From Paludibacter sp. UBA6032 (GTDB taxonomy: Bacteria; Bacteroidota; Bacteroidia; Bacteroidales; Paludibacteraceae): a stretch of DNA of 64,000 nucleotides. Below, piece after piece: positions 35,141-44,579 of the stretch. Position numbers and translations under genes: made by a program. Where the stretch lies: the NCBI GenBank assembly GCA_002427885.1, contig DIZI01000041.1, positions 230,603-294,602 of the forward strand, given 5' to 3'. Position 1 is the stretch's first letter. Each line of letters begins with the position of its first letter. The notes under the pieces were generated by a model. The model made no database searches, was not told where the DNA came from, and saw only the letters and a program-made list of their open reading frames with translations.

Positions 35141-35920
35141 TTAATTCTTTTTCTTTTTAAAACCACCTTTACCTGCTCCGCGGTCGTTTTTCGAACGGTC
35201 TCCATAACGATCACCACGATCGCCACGATCACTGCGTTCACCACCACCACGTGAAGTTTCCTTGGTAGCTGTAAAGTTTGGAGCTAAGTCTTTTTTACCG
35301 TAGATTTCGCCACGACAGATCCATACTTTGATACCAATTAAACCTACTTTGGTCAATGCCTCAGCATGTGCATAATCGATATCGGCTCTGAAGGTATGCA
35401 GAGGAGTTCTTCCTTCTTTATACATTTCCGAACGTGCCATCTCGGCACCATTCAAACGACCAGAACACTGAACTTTGATCCCTTCAGCACCCATGCGCAT
35501 GGTAGATTGTATTGTCATCTTGGTAGCGCGACGGTAAGCGATCTTACCTTCAACCTGACGTGCAATGTTGTTTGCTACAATTACAGCATCAAGTTCAGGA
35601 CGTTTTACTTCAAAGATATTCAACTGAATCTCTTTGTCGGTAATTTTCTTCAACTCTTCTTTTAGTTTATCAACTTCTTGTCCACCTTTTCCGATAATGA
35701 TACCGGGACGGGCTGTACAAATAGTGATAGTAACAAGTTTAAGTGTACGTTCTATAATAATGCGCGATAAACTGGCTTTTGCAAGACGGGCATTGAGATA
35801 TTTTCTGATTTTGTGGTCCTCTACCAAAGTGTCTCCGTAATTGTTGCCACCGTACCAGTTAGAATCCCATCCACGAATAATACCTAAACGGTTACTTATT
35901 GGATTAATTTTTTGTCCCAT
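35141..35920 (-). CDS. rpsC: Small-subunit ribosomal protein uS3
   Basis: 259 residues with a KH domain (RPGIIIGKGGQEVDKLKEEL) and the C-terminal S3 domain (GAEGIKVQCSGRLNGAEMAR, TLVGIKVWI-type sequence here VGLIGIKVWICRGEIYG). It carries an Arg/Gly/Asp-rich tail (about residues 226-259, with repeats of DRGDR) that is absent from most uS3 and probably disordered. Located at the mRNA entry site. Confidence 0.98.
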   Translation of the reverse strand: MGQKINPISNRLGIIRGWDSNWYGGNNYGDTLVEDHKIRKYLNARLAKASLSRIIIERTLKLVTITICTARPGIIIGKGGQEVDKLKEELKKITDKEIQLNIFEVKRPELDAVIVANNIARQVEGKIAYRRATKMTIQSTMRMGAEGIKVQCSGRLNGAEMARSEMYKEGRTPLHTFRADIDYAHAEALTKVGLIGIKVWICRGEIYGKKDLAPNFTATKETSRGGGERSDRGDRGDRYGDRSKNDRGAGKGGFKKKKN

Positions 35921-35926
35921 CGAGCA

Positions 35927-36337
35927 TTAAATTTGGTTATCGTTAGTAATTTTTGAATCTACGTACAAAGTCACATGGTTCGAACGTTTACGAATACGGT
36001 ATCCACGTCCCTGAGGAGCTGTGCGTAACCGTTTCATCATTGTTGCTGAATCAACAAAAATTGTACTTATATATAAGTTAGCGTTGTCGGCTTTTTGCTC
36101 GGTTTTAATTTCCCAATTAGCAATTGCTGATTTAAGTAACTTTTCTAATCTGCCTGAAGCTTCTTTTGACGAAAACTTCAGAACGCTTAAGGCTTTATTT
36201 ACCTCCATGCCACGAATCATATCGGCCACAAGGCGCATTTTACGTGGAGAAGTCGGTACGCCTGTAAGCTTAGCAAAGTAAAGAGTCTTTTGAGCTTCTT
36301 TCCTTTCTTCGGCTGTTATTTTTTTTCTTGCACCCAT
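35927..36337 (-). CDS. rplV: Large-subunit ribosomal protein uL22
   Basis: 136 residues: PTSPRKMRLVADMIRGMEVN, ALSVLKFSSKEASGRLEKLL and the tunnel loop region RLRTAPQGRGYRIRKRSNHV. The extended beta-hairpin lines the exit tunnel. Six bases before rpsC. Confidence 0.98.
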   Translation of the reverse strand: MGARKKITAEERKEAQKTLYFAKLTGVPTSPRKMRLVADMIRGMEVNKALSVLKFSSKEASGRLEKLLKSAIANWEIKTEQKADNANLYISTIFVDSATMMKRLRTAPQGRGYRIRKRSNHVTLYVDSKITNDNQI

Positions 36338-36381
36338 TTTTACGAAATTTTTATTTTTTTCTGATTTTTAATTTCAATGGA

Positions 36382-36648
36382 TTATTTCTTCTTACCACCG
36401 TGACCGCGGAAGTTACGAGTTGGTGAAAATTCACCTAACTTGTGCCCTACCATATTTTCGGTTACATATACGGGGATAAACTTATTACCATTGTGAACTG
36501 CAATTGTGTGACCAACAAAATCAGGTGATAACATTGAAGCACGGGCCCATGTTTTGATAACGGTTTTTTTACCGGCCTCATTCATGGTTAAAACTTTCTT
36601 TTCCAGCTTCAAGTTGATGTATGGTCCTTTTTTTAATGAACGGCTCAT
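36382..36648 (-). CDS. rpsS: Small-subunit ribosomal protein uS19
   Basis: 88 residues: MSRSLKKGPYINLKLEKKV, ARASMLSPDFVGHTIAVHNG and VGHKLGEFSPTRNFRGHGG. 30S head protein. Normal length. Confidence 0.98.
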   Translation of the reverse strand: MSRSLKKGPYINLKLEKKVLTMNEAGKKTVIKTWARASMLSPDFVGHTIAVHNGNKFIPVYVTENMVGHKLGEFSPTRNFRGHGGKKK

Positions 36649-36669
36649 ATTATTTACTTAATTTTTCGA

Positions 36670-37494
36670 TTATTTTTTCTTTCTTTCAATAATATATTGA
36701 CTAGACTGCTTTTTAGGTGAACGAGTCTTGTAGCCCTTTGCTAACAAGCCTTTACGAGAACGTGGGTGTCCACCCGAAGCGCGCCCTTCACCTCCACCCA
36801 TTGGGTGATCGACAGGGTTCATAGCTACACCACGAACGCGTGGACGACGTCCAAGCCAACGTGAGCGACCTGCTTTACCTGATCTTTCCAATGCATGATC
36901 AGAATTTCCTACACTACCAATTGTAGCTTTGCAAGTAGAAAGAATCTTACGAACTTCACCTGAAGGCAATTTAACAATGGCATATTTATCCTCACGTGAA
37001 GTGAGTTGAGCAAATGTTCCCGCGGAACGTACCATCGCGGCACCTTGTCCCGGACGTAATTCAATGTTGTGAATTATCGTACCTAGCGGTATGTTTTGCA
37101 ATGGCAATGCATTTCCAACTTCTGGAGATGCTCCTTCACCCGAAACAACGATTTGTCCAACCTGCAACCCATTAGGTGCAAGAATGTACGTTTTCTCACC
37201 ATCAGCATAATAAAGTAACGCGATACGTGCCGAACGATTCGGATCGTATTCGATATCTTTTACTGTAGCGGGAACGCCTTCTTTGTTTCGTTTAAAGTCA
37301 ATTACTCTATATTTCTTCTTGTGTCCGCCACCGAGGTAGCGCATGGTCATTTTACCATCATGGTTACGACCTCCGGATTTTGATCCGCCTATAACAAGAG
37401 ATTTCTCTGGTGAACCCGTAGTAATTGAGTCGAATGCACCAATAACTTTGTGTCTCTGCCCCGGTGTTGTGGGTCTTAGTTTACGTACAGCCAT
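36670..37494 (-). CDS. rplB: Large-subunit ribosomal protein uL2
   Basis: 274 residues: MAVRKLRPTTPGQRHKVIGA, KKYRVIDFKRNKEGVPATV, the GRPPRVRGVAMNPVDHPMGGGEGR-type active-site proximal segment (here RRPRVRGVAMNPVDHPMGG) and a basic C-terminus. Needed for peptidyl transfer and subunit joining. Confidence 0.98.
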   Translation of the reverse strand: MAVRKLRPTTPGQRHKVIGAFDSITTGSPEKSLVIGGSKSGGRNHDGKMTMRYLGGGHKKKYRVIDFKRNKEGVPATVKDIEYDPNRSARIALLYYADGEKTYILAPNGLQVGQIVVSGEGASPEVGNALPLQNIPLGTIIHNIELRPGQGAAMVRSAGTFAQLTSREDKYAIVKLPSGEVRKILSTCKATIGSVGNSDHALERSGKAGRSRWLGRRPRVRGVAMNPVDHPMGGGEGRASGGHPRSRKGLLAKGYKTRSPKKQSSQYIIERKKK

Positions 37495-37502
37495 TTTTCT
37501 GT

Positions 37503-37793
37503 TTAAATATTGCTATAAAAATCTATTTGTTCTCCTTGTTTAACTGTAACAATGGCTTTTTTATAAGCCGATGTTTTTCCTTTGACAACGCCACTTTTTG
37601 TAGAACGGCTTTTTTGCTTAGGTGCTACAATCAAGGTATTTACGTCCTCTATAGTTACATTGTACATGGCTTCAACCGCTTGCTTGATTTCAATCTTGTT
37701 CGCGTCCTTCTGCACTTTAAAACCGTAACGATTTAATTTTTCGCTCAGCTTTGACATTTTTTCTGTAACAATCGGTTTTATGATAATTCCCAT
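37503..37793 (-). CDS. rplW: Large-subunit ribosomal protein uL23
   Basis: 96 residues: GIIIKPIVTEKMSKLSEKLN, RYGFKVQKDANKIEIKQAVE and VTIEDVNTLIVAPKQKS. Docking site for trigger factor and SRP at the tunnel exit. Twelve bases after rplD. Confidence 0.97.
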   Translation of the reverse strand: MGIIIKPIVTEKMSKLSEKLNRYGFKVQKDANKIEIKQAVEAMYNVTIEDVNTLIVAPKQKSRSTKSGVVKGKTSAYKKAIVTVKQGEQIDFYSNI

Positions 37794-37805
37794 TTTTGTA
37801 TCTCC

Positions 37806-38435
37806 TTATGCTTTAAAAATTTGTTCTACTCCGGTAACCGCATCTTCAGTTAATACAAGCGCTCTCGAATCAAGTACTATATAAGTGCTTAATTCAGAAA
37901 CTGTTACGACTTTTGCAGTCGTCAAATTACGGGCCGACAAATATACGTTTTTATTTGCAGATGCTAAAATAATTAACGGCTTTTTATCAGCTACTTGTAA
38001 ATTCTTTGTCAATGCAACGAAATCTTTAGTTTTTGCAGCAAAATCGGTTAAGTTCTCAACAATGAAAATTTGGTTGTTTATTGCTTTATATGACAAGGCC
38101 GATCTACGTGCCAATTGCTTTACTTTCTTATTCAGTTTGAAGTGATAGTCGCGTGGATGCGGACCAAACATACGTCCACCACCGACACGAACACCGGATT
38201 TAATGTCACCCGGACGAGCACCGCCGCTACCTTTTTGTTTTCCCAATTTACGAGTACTACCGGACAACTGGCTTCTGCCTTTTGACGAGTGTGTTCCCTG
38301 ACGTTGATTAGCCAAATATTGTTTCACATCTAAATAAATAGCATGGTCATTTGGCTCAATACCGAAGATTGTATCGTTCAGCGATACTTTTCTTCCTGTG
38401 TCTTCTCCTTTGATGTTTAATATACTTAGTTCCAT
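37806..38435 (-). CDS. rplD: Large-subunit ribosomal protein uL4
   Basis: 209 residues. The tunnel-lining loop is STRKLGKQKGSGGARPGDIK followed by GGRMFGPHPRDYHFKLNKKV in parts. The C-terminal domain carries LASANKNVYLSARNL. In enterobacteria this protein also represses its own operon; no such leader is evident here. Two bases from rplC. Confidence 0.98.
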   Translation of the reverse strand: MELSILNIKGEDTGRKVSLNDTIFGIEPNDHAIYLDVKQYLANQRQGTHSSKGRSQLSGSTRKLGKQKGSGGARPGDIKSGVRVGGGRMFGPHPRDYHFKLNKKVKQLARRSALSYKAINNQIFIVENLTDFAAKTKDFVALTKNLQVADKKPLIILASANKNVYLSARNLTTAKVVTVSELSTYIVLDSRALVLTEDAVTGVEQIFKA

Positions 38436-38437
38436 GG

Positions 38438-39055
38438 TTATTTATTGATGATTACGATTGAACCTTTCGCTCCTGGAACAGAACCTTTGATTAGAATCAA
38501 ATTATGTTCCGGAATTACTTTTAATACCAGCAAGTTTTGCATGGTAACTTTATCACTTCCCATACGACCACCCATTCGCATTCCTTTGAATACGCGTGAA
38601 GGATATGAAGAAGCTCCCAAAGAACCCGGTGCGCGTAAACGGTTATGTTGTCCGTGTGTAGCTTGACCTACACCGGCAAAACCGTGACGTTTTACAACAC
38701 CTTGCCATCCTTTACCTTTTGAAGTTCCAACTACGTCGACGAACGTATCGGCTTCAAACATTTCAACGGTGATTGCATCACCTAATTTGAATTCGCTTTC
38801 GAATCCACTGAACTCAACCAAGTGTCTCTGAGGTGCTACTCCGGCCGCTTTAAAGCGACCCATTTCGGCTTTGTTTGTGTGCTTTTCGGTCTTCGTTTGA
38901 AAACCTACCTGAACAGCTGCATAGCCATCGGTATCTACCGATTTAATTTGAGTAACAACACAAGGACCTGCTTCGATAACGGTGCATGGTACATTTTTAC
39001 CATCGGCACTGAAAACGGATGTCATTCCGATTTTTTTTCCTAATAATCCTGGCAT
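38438..39055 (-). CDS. rplC: Large-subunit ribosomal protein uL3
   Basis: 205 residues: MPGLLGKKIGMTSVFSADGK, GTSKGKGWQGVVKRHGFAG and the GQATHGQHNRLRAPGSLGAS region near the peptidyl-transferase centre, then RMGGRMGSDKVT. The start follows a 118-base gap from rpsJ that holds a GATAGCTATC-family palindrome. Confidence 0.98.
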   Translation of the reverse strand: MPGLLGKKIGMTSVFSADGKNVPCTVIEAGPCVVTQIKSVDTDGYAAVQVGFQTKTEKHTNKAEMGRFKAAGVAPQRHLVEFSGFESEFKLGDAITVEMFEADTFVDVVGTSKGKGWQGVVKRHGFAGVGQATHGQHNRLRAPGSLGASSYPSRVFKGMRMGGRMGSDKVTMQNLLVLKVIPEHNLILIKGSVPGAKGSIVIINK

Positions 39056-39071
39056 TTCAATTGTTGTTATG

Positions 39072-39106
39072 ACCCCTAACCCTATCCCGATAGCAATCGG
39101 GAGGGG
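39072..39106. repeat. GATAGCTATC palindrome, copy 2, inside the S10 operon
   Basis: ACCCCTAACCCTATCCCGAT followed by AGCAATCGGGAGGGG: a variant (GATAGCAATC) with extended flanking inverted repeat CCCCT / AGGGG. It lies between rpsJ and rplC, and its flanks resemble the copy upstream of frr. Confidence 0.75.
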
Positions 39107-39173
39107 AACGGTCGTGTTTATTATTTAATATTTAAAATCCTTATTTCCAATTTACCTTTAGCGGTTAAGGGTC

Positions 39174-39479
39174 TTATACTTTAATTTCTACTTCTACTCC
39201 ACTAGGCAATTCCAATTTCATCAAAGCATCAACAGTTTTGCTGGTTGAGCTATAAATGTCGATCAGACGTTTGTAAGAAGAAAGTTTAAATTGCTCGCGC
39301 GACTTTTTGTTTACGAAAGTGGCACTGTTCACAGTAAAAATACGGGTATGTGTTGGTAATGGAATTGGACCACTTACAACAGCTCCGGTTGCTTTCACTG
39401 TTTTTACGATTTTTTCAGCTGACTTGTCAACCAGGTTGTGATCGTAAGATTTTAATTTAATTCTGATTTTTTGACTCAT
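39174..39479 (-). CDS. rpsJ: Small-subunit ribosomal protein uS10
   Basis: 101 residues: MSQKIRIKLKSYDHNLVDKS, GPIPLPTHTRIFTVNSATFV and the EQFKLSSYKRLIDIYSSTSK segment. First gene of the S10 block; the gap of 104 bases to fusA may hold a secondary promoter but none is clear. Confidence 0.98.
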   Translation of the reverse strand: MSQKIRIKLKSYDHNLVDKSAEKIVKTVKATGAVVSGPIPLPTHTRIFTVNSATFVNKKSREQFKLSSYKRLIDIYSSTSKTVDALMKLELPSGVEVEIKV

Positions 39480-39583
39480 TGTCGTTTTTATATTTATTTA
39501 TTTTTTAATTGTTGAAATCTTCAGATAAGAGTCATTCACTATCCAAAGATTCTACAATTGATATTTATTAATTTAGTCAACTA

Positions 39584-41704
39584 TTATAGTAATTCGACTT
39601 TTCCTTTAGCTTCGGCAACTACCACTTTAGCAATTGCATTTGTCACTTCGGCATAGTGATCGAATTCCATAGTAGAAGTTGCACGACCGGAACTAATAGT
39701 ACGTAAAGCTGTTACATATCCGAATGTTTCGGACAATGGCACTTTTGCCTTTACTACACGGGCTCCTGAACGGCTTGATTCCATACCTTCTACCTGACCA
39801 CGACGTTTGTTCAAGTCACCAATTACATCACCCATGTTTTCTTCCGGTGTAACCACTTCCATTTTCATGATTGGTTCCAACAGAACAGGTTTAGCTTTTG
39901 CACAAGCGTTTTTGTATGCAATAGAAGCACAAATTTCGAAAGATAACTGATCCGAGTCAACCGCGTGGAATGAACCATCAAGAACGGTTACTTTTAAATT
40001 ATCCAATGGGAATCCGGCTAAAACACCATTCTTCATCGCATTTTGGAAACCTTTCTGAATTGAAGGAATAAACTCTTTTGGAATGTTACCACCCTTTACA
40101 GAATCTATAAATTGCAAAGATCCTCCTTCGAAGTCTTTATCCATTGGTTCCACTTTCACAATCATATCGGCAAACTTACCACGTCCACCCGATTGTTTCT
40201 TGTATGTTTCACGCAATTGAACAGCTTGTGTAATAGCTTCTTTATAGTTAACCTGCGGACGTCCCTGATTACATTCAACCTTGAACTCACGTTTCAAACG
40301 GTCAATAATGATTTCAAGGTGAAGTTCACCCATACCACTAATAATAGTCTGACCAGATTGTTCCTGAGTATGTACTGTAAAAGTAGGATCTTCTTCTGCT
40401 AATTTTGATAATCCGAGACCTAATTTATCAAGATCTTTCTGAGTTTTAGGCTCAATGGAAATACCAATAACCGGTGCAGGGAAATCCATAGATTCCAATG
40501 TGATTTGATGATTTTCATCACACAAAGTATCACCTGTACGAATATCTTTAAATCCTACTCCTGCTCCAATATCACCGGCTGAAATTAATTCAACGGCATT
40601 TTGTTTGTTAGAGTGCATTTGGAAGATACGTGAAATACGTTCTTTCTTACCAGTACGTGTATTATAAATATATGAACCTGCGTCCAGTTTTCCTGAATAT
40701 ACTCTGAAGAAACACAAACGTCCAACATAAGGGTCGGTAGCAATCTTAAATGCCAAAGCACACAATGGTTCTTTTGCATCAGGATGACGAACAACTACTT
40801 TTTCCGGATCACGTGGGTCGAAACCTATAGTCTCCGGAGTATCCATTGGACTTGGGAGATACGCACAAACAGCATCAAGCATCGTTTGTACCCCTTTATT
40901 TTTAAAAGCTGAACCGCAAATCATTGGATTAATTTCCATTGAAAGTGTTGCTTTACGGATAGCTACCTGAATTTCTTCCACTGTAATGGTAGAAGGATCA
41001 TCAAAGTATTTCTCCATCAAAACATCATCGTATTCTGCTACAATTTCGAGCATTTTATCTCTCCACTCCTGAGCTTCTGCCAATAAATCAGCTGGAATTT
41101 CCTCTACATCATATTCAGCGCCCATTGATTCATCATGCCAAAGAATGGCTTTCATTTTCACTAAATCAATAACGCCTTTGAATTTTTCTTCCGCACCGAT
41201 TGGAATTTGAATCGGGCATGGTTTAGCACCTAAAACGGTTCTTACCTGACGAACAACTTCAAAGAAATCAGCCCCCGAACGGTCCATTTTGTTTACAAAG
41301 CCAATACGTGGCACATGGTATTTGTCGGCCTGACGCCATACTGTTTCCGATTGTGGCTCAACACCACCAACGGCACAGAAAGTAGCTACGGCACCATCTA
41401 AAATACGCAGTGAGCGTTCTACTTCAACTGTAAAGTCAACGTGTCCCGGAGTGTCAATAAGGTTGATTTTATATTTTTCACCCATATAATCCCAAGAGGT
41501 CGTTGTTGCAGCAGAAGTAATGGTTATACCACGTTCCTGTTCTTGTTCCATCCAGTCCATAGTAGCTGCACCATCGTGTACTTCACCGATTTTATGAGTC
41601 AATCCGGTGTAGAACAGAATACGCTCGGAAGTAGTTGTCTTTCCGGCGTCGATATGCGCCATGATACCGATGTTTCTATTATAATTTAAATCTCCTTTAG
41701 CCAT
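39584..41704 (-). CDS. fusA: Elongation factor G
   Basis: GTPase that drives translocation and, with RRF, ribosome recycling. 706 residues. G1 AHIDAGKTTTSERILF, switch region GAATMDWMEQEQERGITITS, G3 DTPGHVDFTVEVERSLR and G4 VNKMDRSGADF are present. Domains II-V follow, including SGMGELHLEIIIDRL and the C-terminal GYVTALRTISSGRATSTMEF region in parts. A classical EF-G in the str position (rpsL-rpsG-fusA). Confidence 0.98.
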   Translation of the reverse strand: MAKGDLNYNRNIGIMAHIDAGKTTTSERILFYTGLTHKIGEVHDGAATMDWMEQEQERGITITSAATTTSWDYMGEKYKINLIDTPGHVDFTVEVERSLRILDGAVATFCAVGGVEPQSETVWRQADKYHVPRIGFVNKMDRSGADFFEVVRQVRTVLGAKPCPIQIPIGAEEKFKGVIDLVKMKAILWHDESMGAEYDVEEIPADLLAEAQEWRDKMLEIVAEYDDVLMEKYFDDPSTITVEEIQVAIRKATLSMEINPMICGSAFKNKGVQTMLDAVCAYLPSPMDTPETIGFDPRDPEKVVVRHPDAKEPLCALAFKIATDPYVGRLCFFRVYSGKLDAGSYIYNTRTGKKERISRIFQMHSNKQNAVELISAGDIGAGVGFKDIRTGDTLCDENHQITLESMDFPAPVIGISIEPKTQKDLDKLGLGLSKLAEEDPTFTVHTQEQSGQTIISGMGELHLEIIIDRLKREFKVECNQGRPQVNYKEAITQAVQLRETYKKQSGGRGKFADMIVKVEPMDKDFEGGSLQFIDSVKGGNIPKEFIPSIQKGFQNAMKNGVLAGFPLDNLKVTVLDGSFHAVDSDQLSFEICASIAYKNACAKAKPVLLEPIMKMEVVTPEENMGDVIGDLNKRRGQVEGMESSRSGARVVKAKVPLSETFGYVTALRTISSGRATSTMEFDHYAEVTNAIAKVVVAEAKGKVELL

Positions 41705-41748
41705 TTGTTAACTATGAATATCTTTTTTATACTGTAATGTTTGTTCAA

Positions 41749-42225
41749 TTAAAATCTGAAGTGAGCAAATGCCCTGTTAGCTTCTGCCATGCGGTGCATA
41801 TCTTCTTTACGTTTGAAAGCACCACCCTGGTTATTAAAGGCATCAACAATTTCGGCAGCCAATTTATCAGCCATCGAACGTCCTCCGCGTTTGCGAGAGT
41901 ATAATATAAGATTTTTCATTGAAATTGATTCCTTGCGATCTGCACGGATTTCTGTTGGGACCTGGAATGTAGCACCACCGACACGACGAGATTTCACTTC
42001 CACGAGTGGAGTAATGTTTTCGAGGGCTTTTTTCCAAACTTCAAGAGGGGATTTTTCTTCGTTCGGAAGCTTGTTTTTCACAGTTTCGAGCGATGAATAG
42101 AAAATGTCGAATGCTGTAGACTTTTTACCATCATACATCAAGTGGTTTACAAATTTTGTAACCATCGATTCATTGAAAACCGGATCAGGTAGTACGATCC
42201 TCTTTTTTGGTTTCGATTTTCTCAT
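41749..42225 (-). CDS. rpsG: Small-subunit ribosomal protein uS7
   Basis: 158 residues: MRKSKPKKRIVLPDPVFNE, MVTKFVNHLMYDGKKSTAFD, VGGATFQVPTEIRADRKES and the C-terminal HRMAEANRAFAHFRF. 16S 3'-domain assembly initiator. 44 bases separate it from fusA. Confidence 0.98.
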   Translation of the reverse strand: MRKSKPKKRIVLPDPVFNESMVTKFVNHLMYDGKKSTAFDIFYSSLETVKNKLPNEEKSPLEVWKKALENITPLVEVKSRRVGGATFQVPTEIRADRKESISMKNLILYSRKRGGRSMADKLAAEIVDAFNNQGGAFKRKEDMHRMAEANRAFAHFRF

Positions 42226-42437
42226 TTTTACTTAAAATTTCCGTTTTTGTTTTTTTAGTTGCTTTAGTCTTACTTCAACGACTCCTCCGAGTCATTTACT
42301 CAACTTTTCATCTGCTTCCTGAAAACTCAAACAAGTGTTTAAACTTGATTTTGTTAGTTTGTTTTTATAGAAACTGAAATGTTTCGTCAGTTGCATTTTC
42401 CTTACGAATTACAACCAACCTGGTATCAATTTACTAT
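42226..42437. other. Long spacer between rpsL and rpsG
   Basis: 212 bases, long for this cluster. It contains a small hairpin GACTC-CTCC-GAGTC (42280-42293) and AT-rich sequence, no open frame. A leader or processing site is possible but not shown. Confidence 0.4.
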
Positions 42438-42857
42438 TTATTTCTTTTTGCCTTTAACGGGTGCACCTTTTGCGGCTACAGCTCCTGCTTTAGGACGTTT
42501 TGTTCCGTATTTAGAACGTCTTTGTGTACGACCAGCAACGCCGGAAGTATCGAGTGTTCCACGAACCACGTGATAACGAACCCCCGGAAGGTCTTTTACA
42601 CGACCACCACGAACCAATACGATCGAGTGTTCCTGTAAGTTGTGTCCTTCGCCCGGAATGTAAGCATTCACTTCTTTTTGGTTAGTTAAACGTACACGAG
42701 CAACTTTACGCATTGCCGAGTTCGGTTTTTTTGGAGTGGTAGTATACACACGAACACAAACACCACGACGTTGTGGACAAGAATCCAATGCGCGTGACTT
42801 GCTTTTATCGACGATAACTGCTCTTCCTTTTCTAACTAATTGCTGAATTGTAGGCAT
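42438..42857 (-). CDS. rpsL: Small-subunit ribosomal protein uS12
   Basis: 139 residues, first gene of the supercluster. MPTIQQLVRKGRAVIVDKSK, TTTPKKPNSAMRKVARVRLT and RGGRVKDLPGVRYHVVRGTL are the conserved decoding-centre segments. The two lysines whose change gives streptomycin resistance elsewhere (first Lys of PKKPNSA, about 43, and the one in GRVKDLPG, about 88) are wild-type. A C-terminal Ala/Lys-rich tail is slightly extended. Confidence 0.98.
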   Translation of the reverse strand: MPTIQQLVRKGRAVIVDKSKSRALDSCPQRRGVCVRVYTTTPKKPNSAMRKVARVRLTNQKEVNAYIPGEGHNLQEHSIVLVRGGRVKDLPGVRYHVVRGTLDTSGVAGRTQRRSKYGTKRPKAGAVAAKGAPVKGKKK

Positions 42858-42925
42858 TTTACTTTGTTTTTGATAACTTTAACTGCTTTATTTATATCCC
42901 TTTGATTTTTCTCCAAAATGGGTTG

Positions 42926-42956
42926 CAAAGATAGGTATAATATTTTAATGGGCAAT
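42926..42956 (-). promoter_or_regulatory. Promoter of the ribosomal supercluster
   Basis: Minus strand: TTG (42953-42955), 19-base spacer, TATCTTTG (42926-42933), then CAACCC. This is a close match to TTTG-N19-21-TAnnTTTG. The leader to the rpsL ATG would be about 60 bases. A small GGGC-TATT-GCCC palindrome overlaps the upstream box. Confidence 0.7.
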
Positions 42957-43153
42957 AGCCCTGTTGCAAATATTTTATTTTATATAAATATAGTGTGTAT
43001 TCCGGGCAACACAGAGCTGGTAATTTCAGTCTAATCAATAGCATACGAGATGCATAATTTAATTTAGCTGAAATTATATTTGTCAGTTAAAGCTCCAACC
43101 TTCATACTGCATTTCTGGCATCATGAAATGATTTAAAATAGGACTATTCGGGT

Positions 43154-43735
43154 TCAACGGGAATTTTCCTTTTGACAGAATTCAATTAAATCGGGAAAGA
43201 AGAGGGCGAAATCAGTTTCAAGTTCATGGTGGTGTTGCACTAAAAAAGCGATGGTTTTTTCCGGATCAATAGCCGGAATCTTATAATTTGACATAATTTT
43301 CAATGAATCTTTCAATCCTTCCAGGCTTCCATATTTTTTCAACCGGTTCGTACCGGCGAAGTGAAAAACAAATCTCTTTACCCTTTCAGGCAATTGTCTG
43401 TAATTCAATAATACGAAAAAATAAAATTGGAACGCAAAGACATTCAATGATCTGGAAGTATATTGTTTGAACCGGACAGCTAAAAAATAATCGAAGTACA
43501 TATCCGATATAATACCCGAATAGCGTCCGAATGTCGGCCTCAAAAATACATTTACCTTCAGTACCACCGGATGCGAATCGGTATATTCATCAATCTTACG
43601 GTGAAGCAAAATGCCCCGGCGGATGCCGGCAGGATAATCATTAAAACGGCTGCCTTTTACAAAGTCACCAATAAAATTCCCGATTTGAGTCCTGTGATTA
43701 CCTCCCGATAAAAAAATATGTGCTAAATAATTCAA
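43154..43735 (-). CDS. Acyl carrier protein phosphodiesterase-like (AcpH/DUF479)
   Basis: Family that removes the 4'-phosphopantetheine arm from acyl carrier protein. 193 residues: MNYLAHIFLSGGNHRTQIGN, GDFVKG, GIRRGILLHRKIDEYTDSHP and GRYSGIISDMYFDYFLA. The Asp and His residues of the HD-like metal site are in these segments. Length is normal. Substrate assignment is by family only. Confidence 0.88.
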   Translation of the reverse strand: MNYLAHIFLSGGNHRTQIGNFIGDFVKGSRFNDYPAGIRRGILLHRKIDEYTDSHPVVLKVNVFLRPTFGRYSGIISDMYFDYFLAVRFKQYTSRSLNVFAFQFYFFVLLNYRQLPERVKRFVFHFAGTNRLKKYGSLEGLKDSLKIMSNYKIPAIDPEKTIAFLVQHHHELETDFALFFPDLIEFCQKENSR

Positions 43736-43871
43736 TCTGTTCTTTCTTTTTTATTGGAACAAAAAACGCGTCGGAGTTTAATCCACCGCGCCAATAGTTA
43801 TGATAGTATTACGTAATATCCTATGATTGAAATGTTACAACCAGTAAAGGGTGAGGTCTATCCAATACTTA

Positions 43872-44579
43872 TTAACTGCACTCACCTTTTGCTGTGCAAA
43901 ATTGTCCATCAATCATTTCTATAGCCGGTTGAGGATTTTCTTTTCTCCAACCGTCAAATGCCTTCTCCATTGTTTCGAGAAATACCTTACTGTCCTGCGC
44001 ACCCGTTACCGCCAGTTTATTATCGAACAGAAAAAACGGTACGCCTCTGACTCCTAATTGACGTGCTTCGTAGATATCTTTGCGTACATCCTCGGCATAC
44101 TGGTCACTTTCTAAAACGGTTTTAAGTTCATCAGTGTCTAGTCCGATTTCAACTCCCAACTGAATAAGTGTGGGAATATCGTCAAAGTTTTTTCCATCGG
44201 TGAAATACGCTTTAAATAAACTTTCTTCCGCCTTATCCTGCAAACCGTGTTGTTTTGCCAAATGAGAAAAGCGGTGGGCATTAAATGAGTTAGCCGGAAT
44301 GGCCTTATCAAAGTTATAAACCAGTCCATACTGCCTGGCTGAATTTGTCACCTGATCATTGTATTTTTTGGCTTCCTCAATACTTATTTCCATAAGATCA
44401 GAAAGAATTTGATGAATACTTTTATCGGGTACTGTTTTCATATCGGGTGAAAGTTGAAAACTTTTCCAAATGATCTCAATATCCGCAGCTTCATTGAATT
44501 GTGATAAGGCTGTTTCAAATTTGCGTTTACCCATATAGCAGTACGGGCACATAACATCGCTCCAGATTTCAACTTTCAT
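43872..44579 (-). CDS. DsbA-family oxidoreductase (FrnE-like)
   Basis: Thioredoxin-fold protein of the FrnE/2-hydroxychromene isomerase-like DsbA group. The active site CPYC occurs in VEIWSDVMCPYCYMGKRKFE near the N-terminus. A long helical insertion (LFKAYFTDGKNFDDIPTLIQ) follows, and the cis-Pro loop is LGVRGVPFFLFDN. It lacks a signal peptide, so it is probably cytosolic. Start placed at 44579 (MKVEIWSDV); an upstream ATG at 44597 adds six residues. Confidence 0.88.
   Translation of the reverse strand: MKVEIWSDVMCPYCYMGKRKFETALSQFNEAADIEIIWKSFQLSPDMKTVPDKSIHQILSDLMEISIEEAKKYNDQVTNSARQYGLVYNFDKAIPANSFNAHRFSHLAKQHGLQDKAEESLFKAYFTDGKNFDDIPTLIQLGVEIGLDTDELKTVLESDQYAEDVRKDIYEARQLGVRGVPFFLFDNKLAVTGAQDSKVFLETMEKAFDGWRKENPQPAIEMIDGQFCTAKGECS

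Noticed and set aside
36021..36281. Plus-strand frame opposite rplV
   Set aside because: Antisense shadow within a conserved ribosomal gene.
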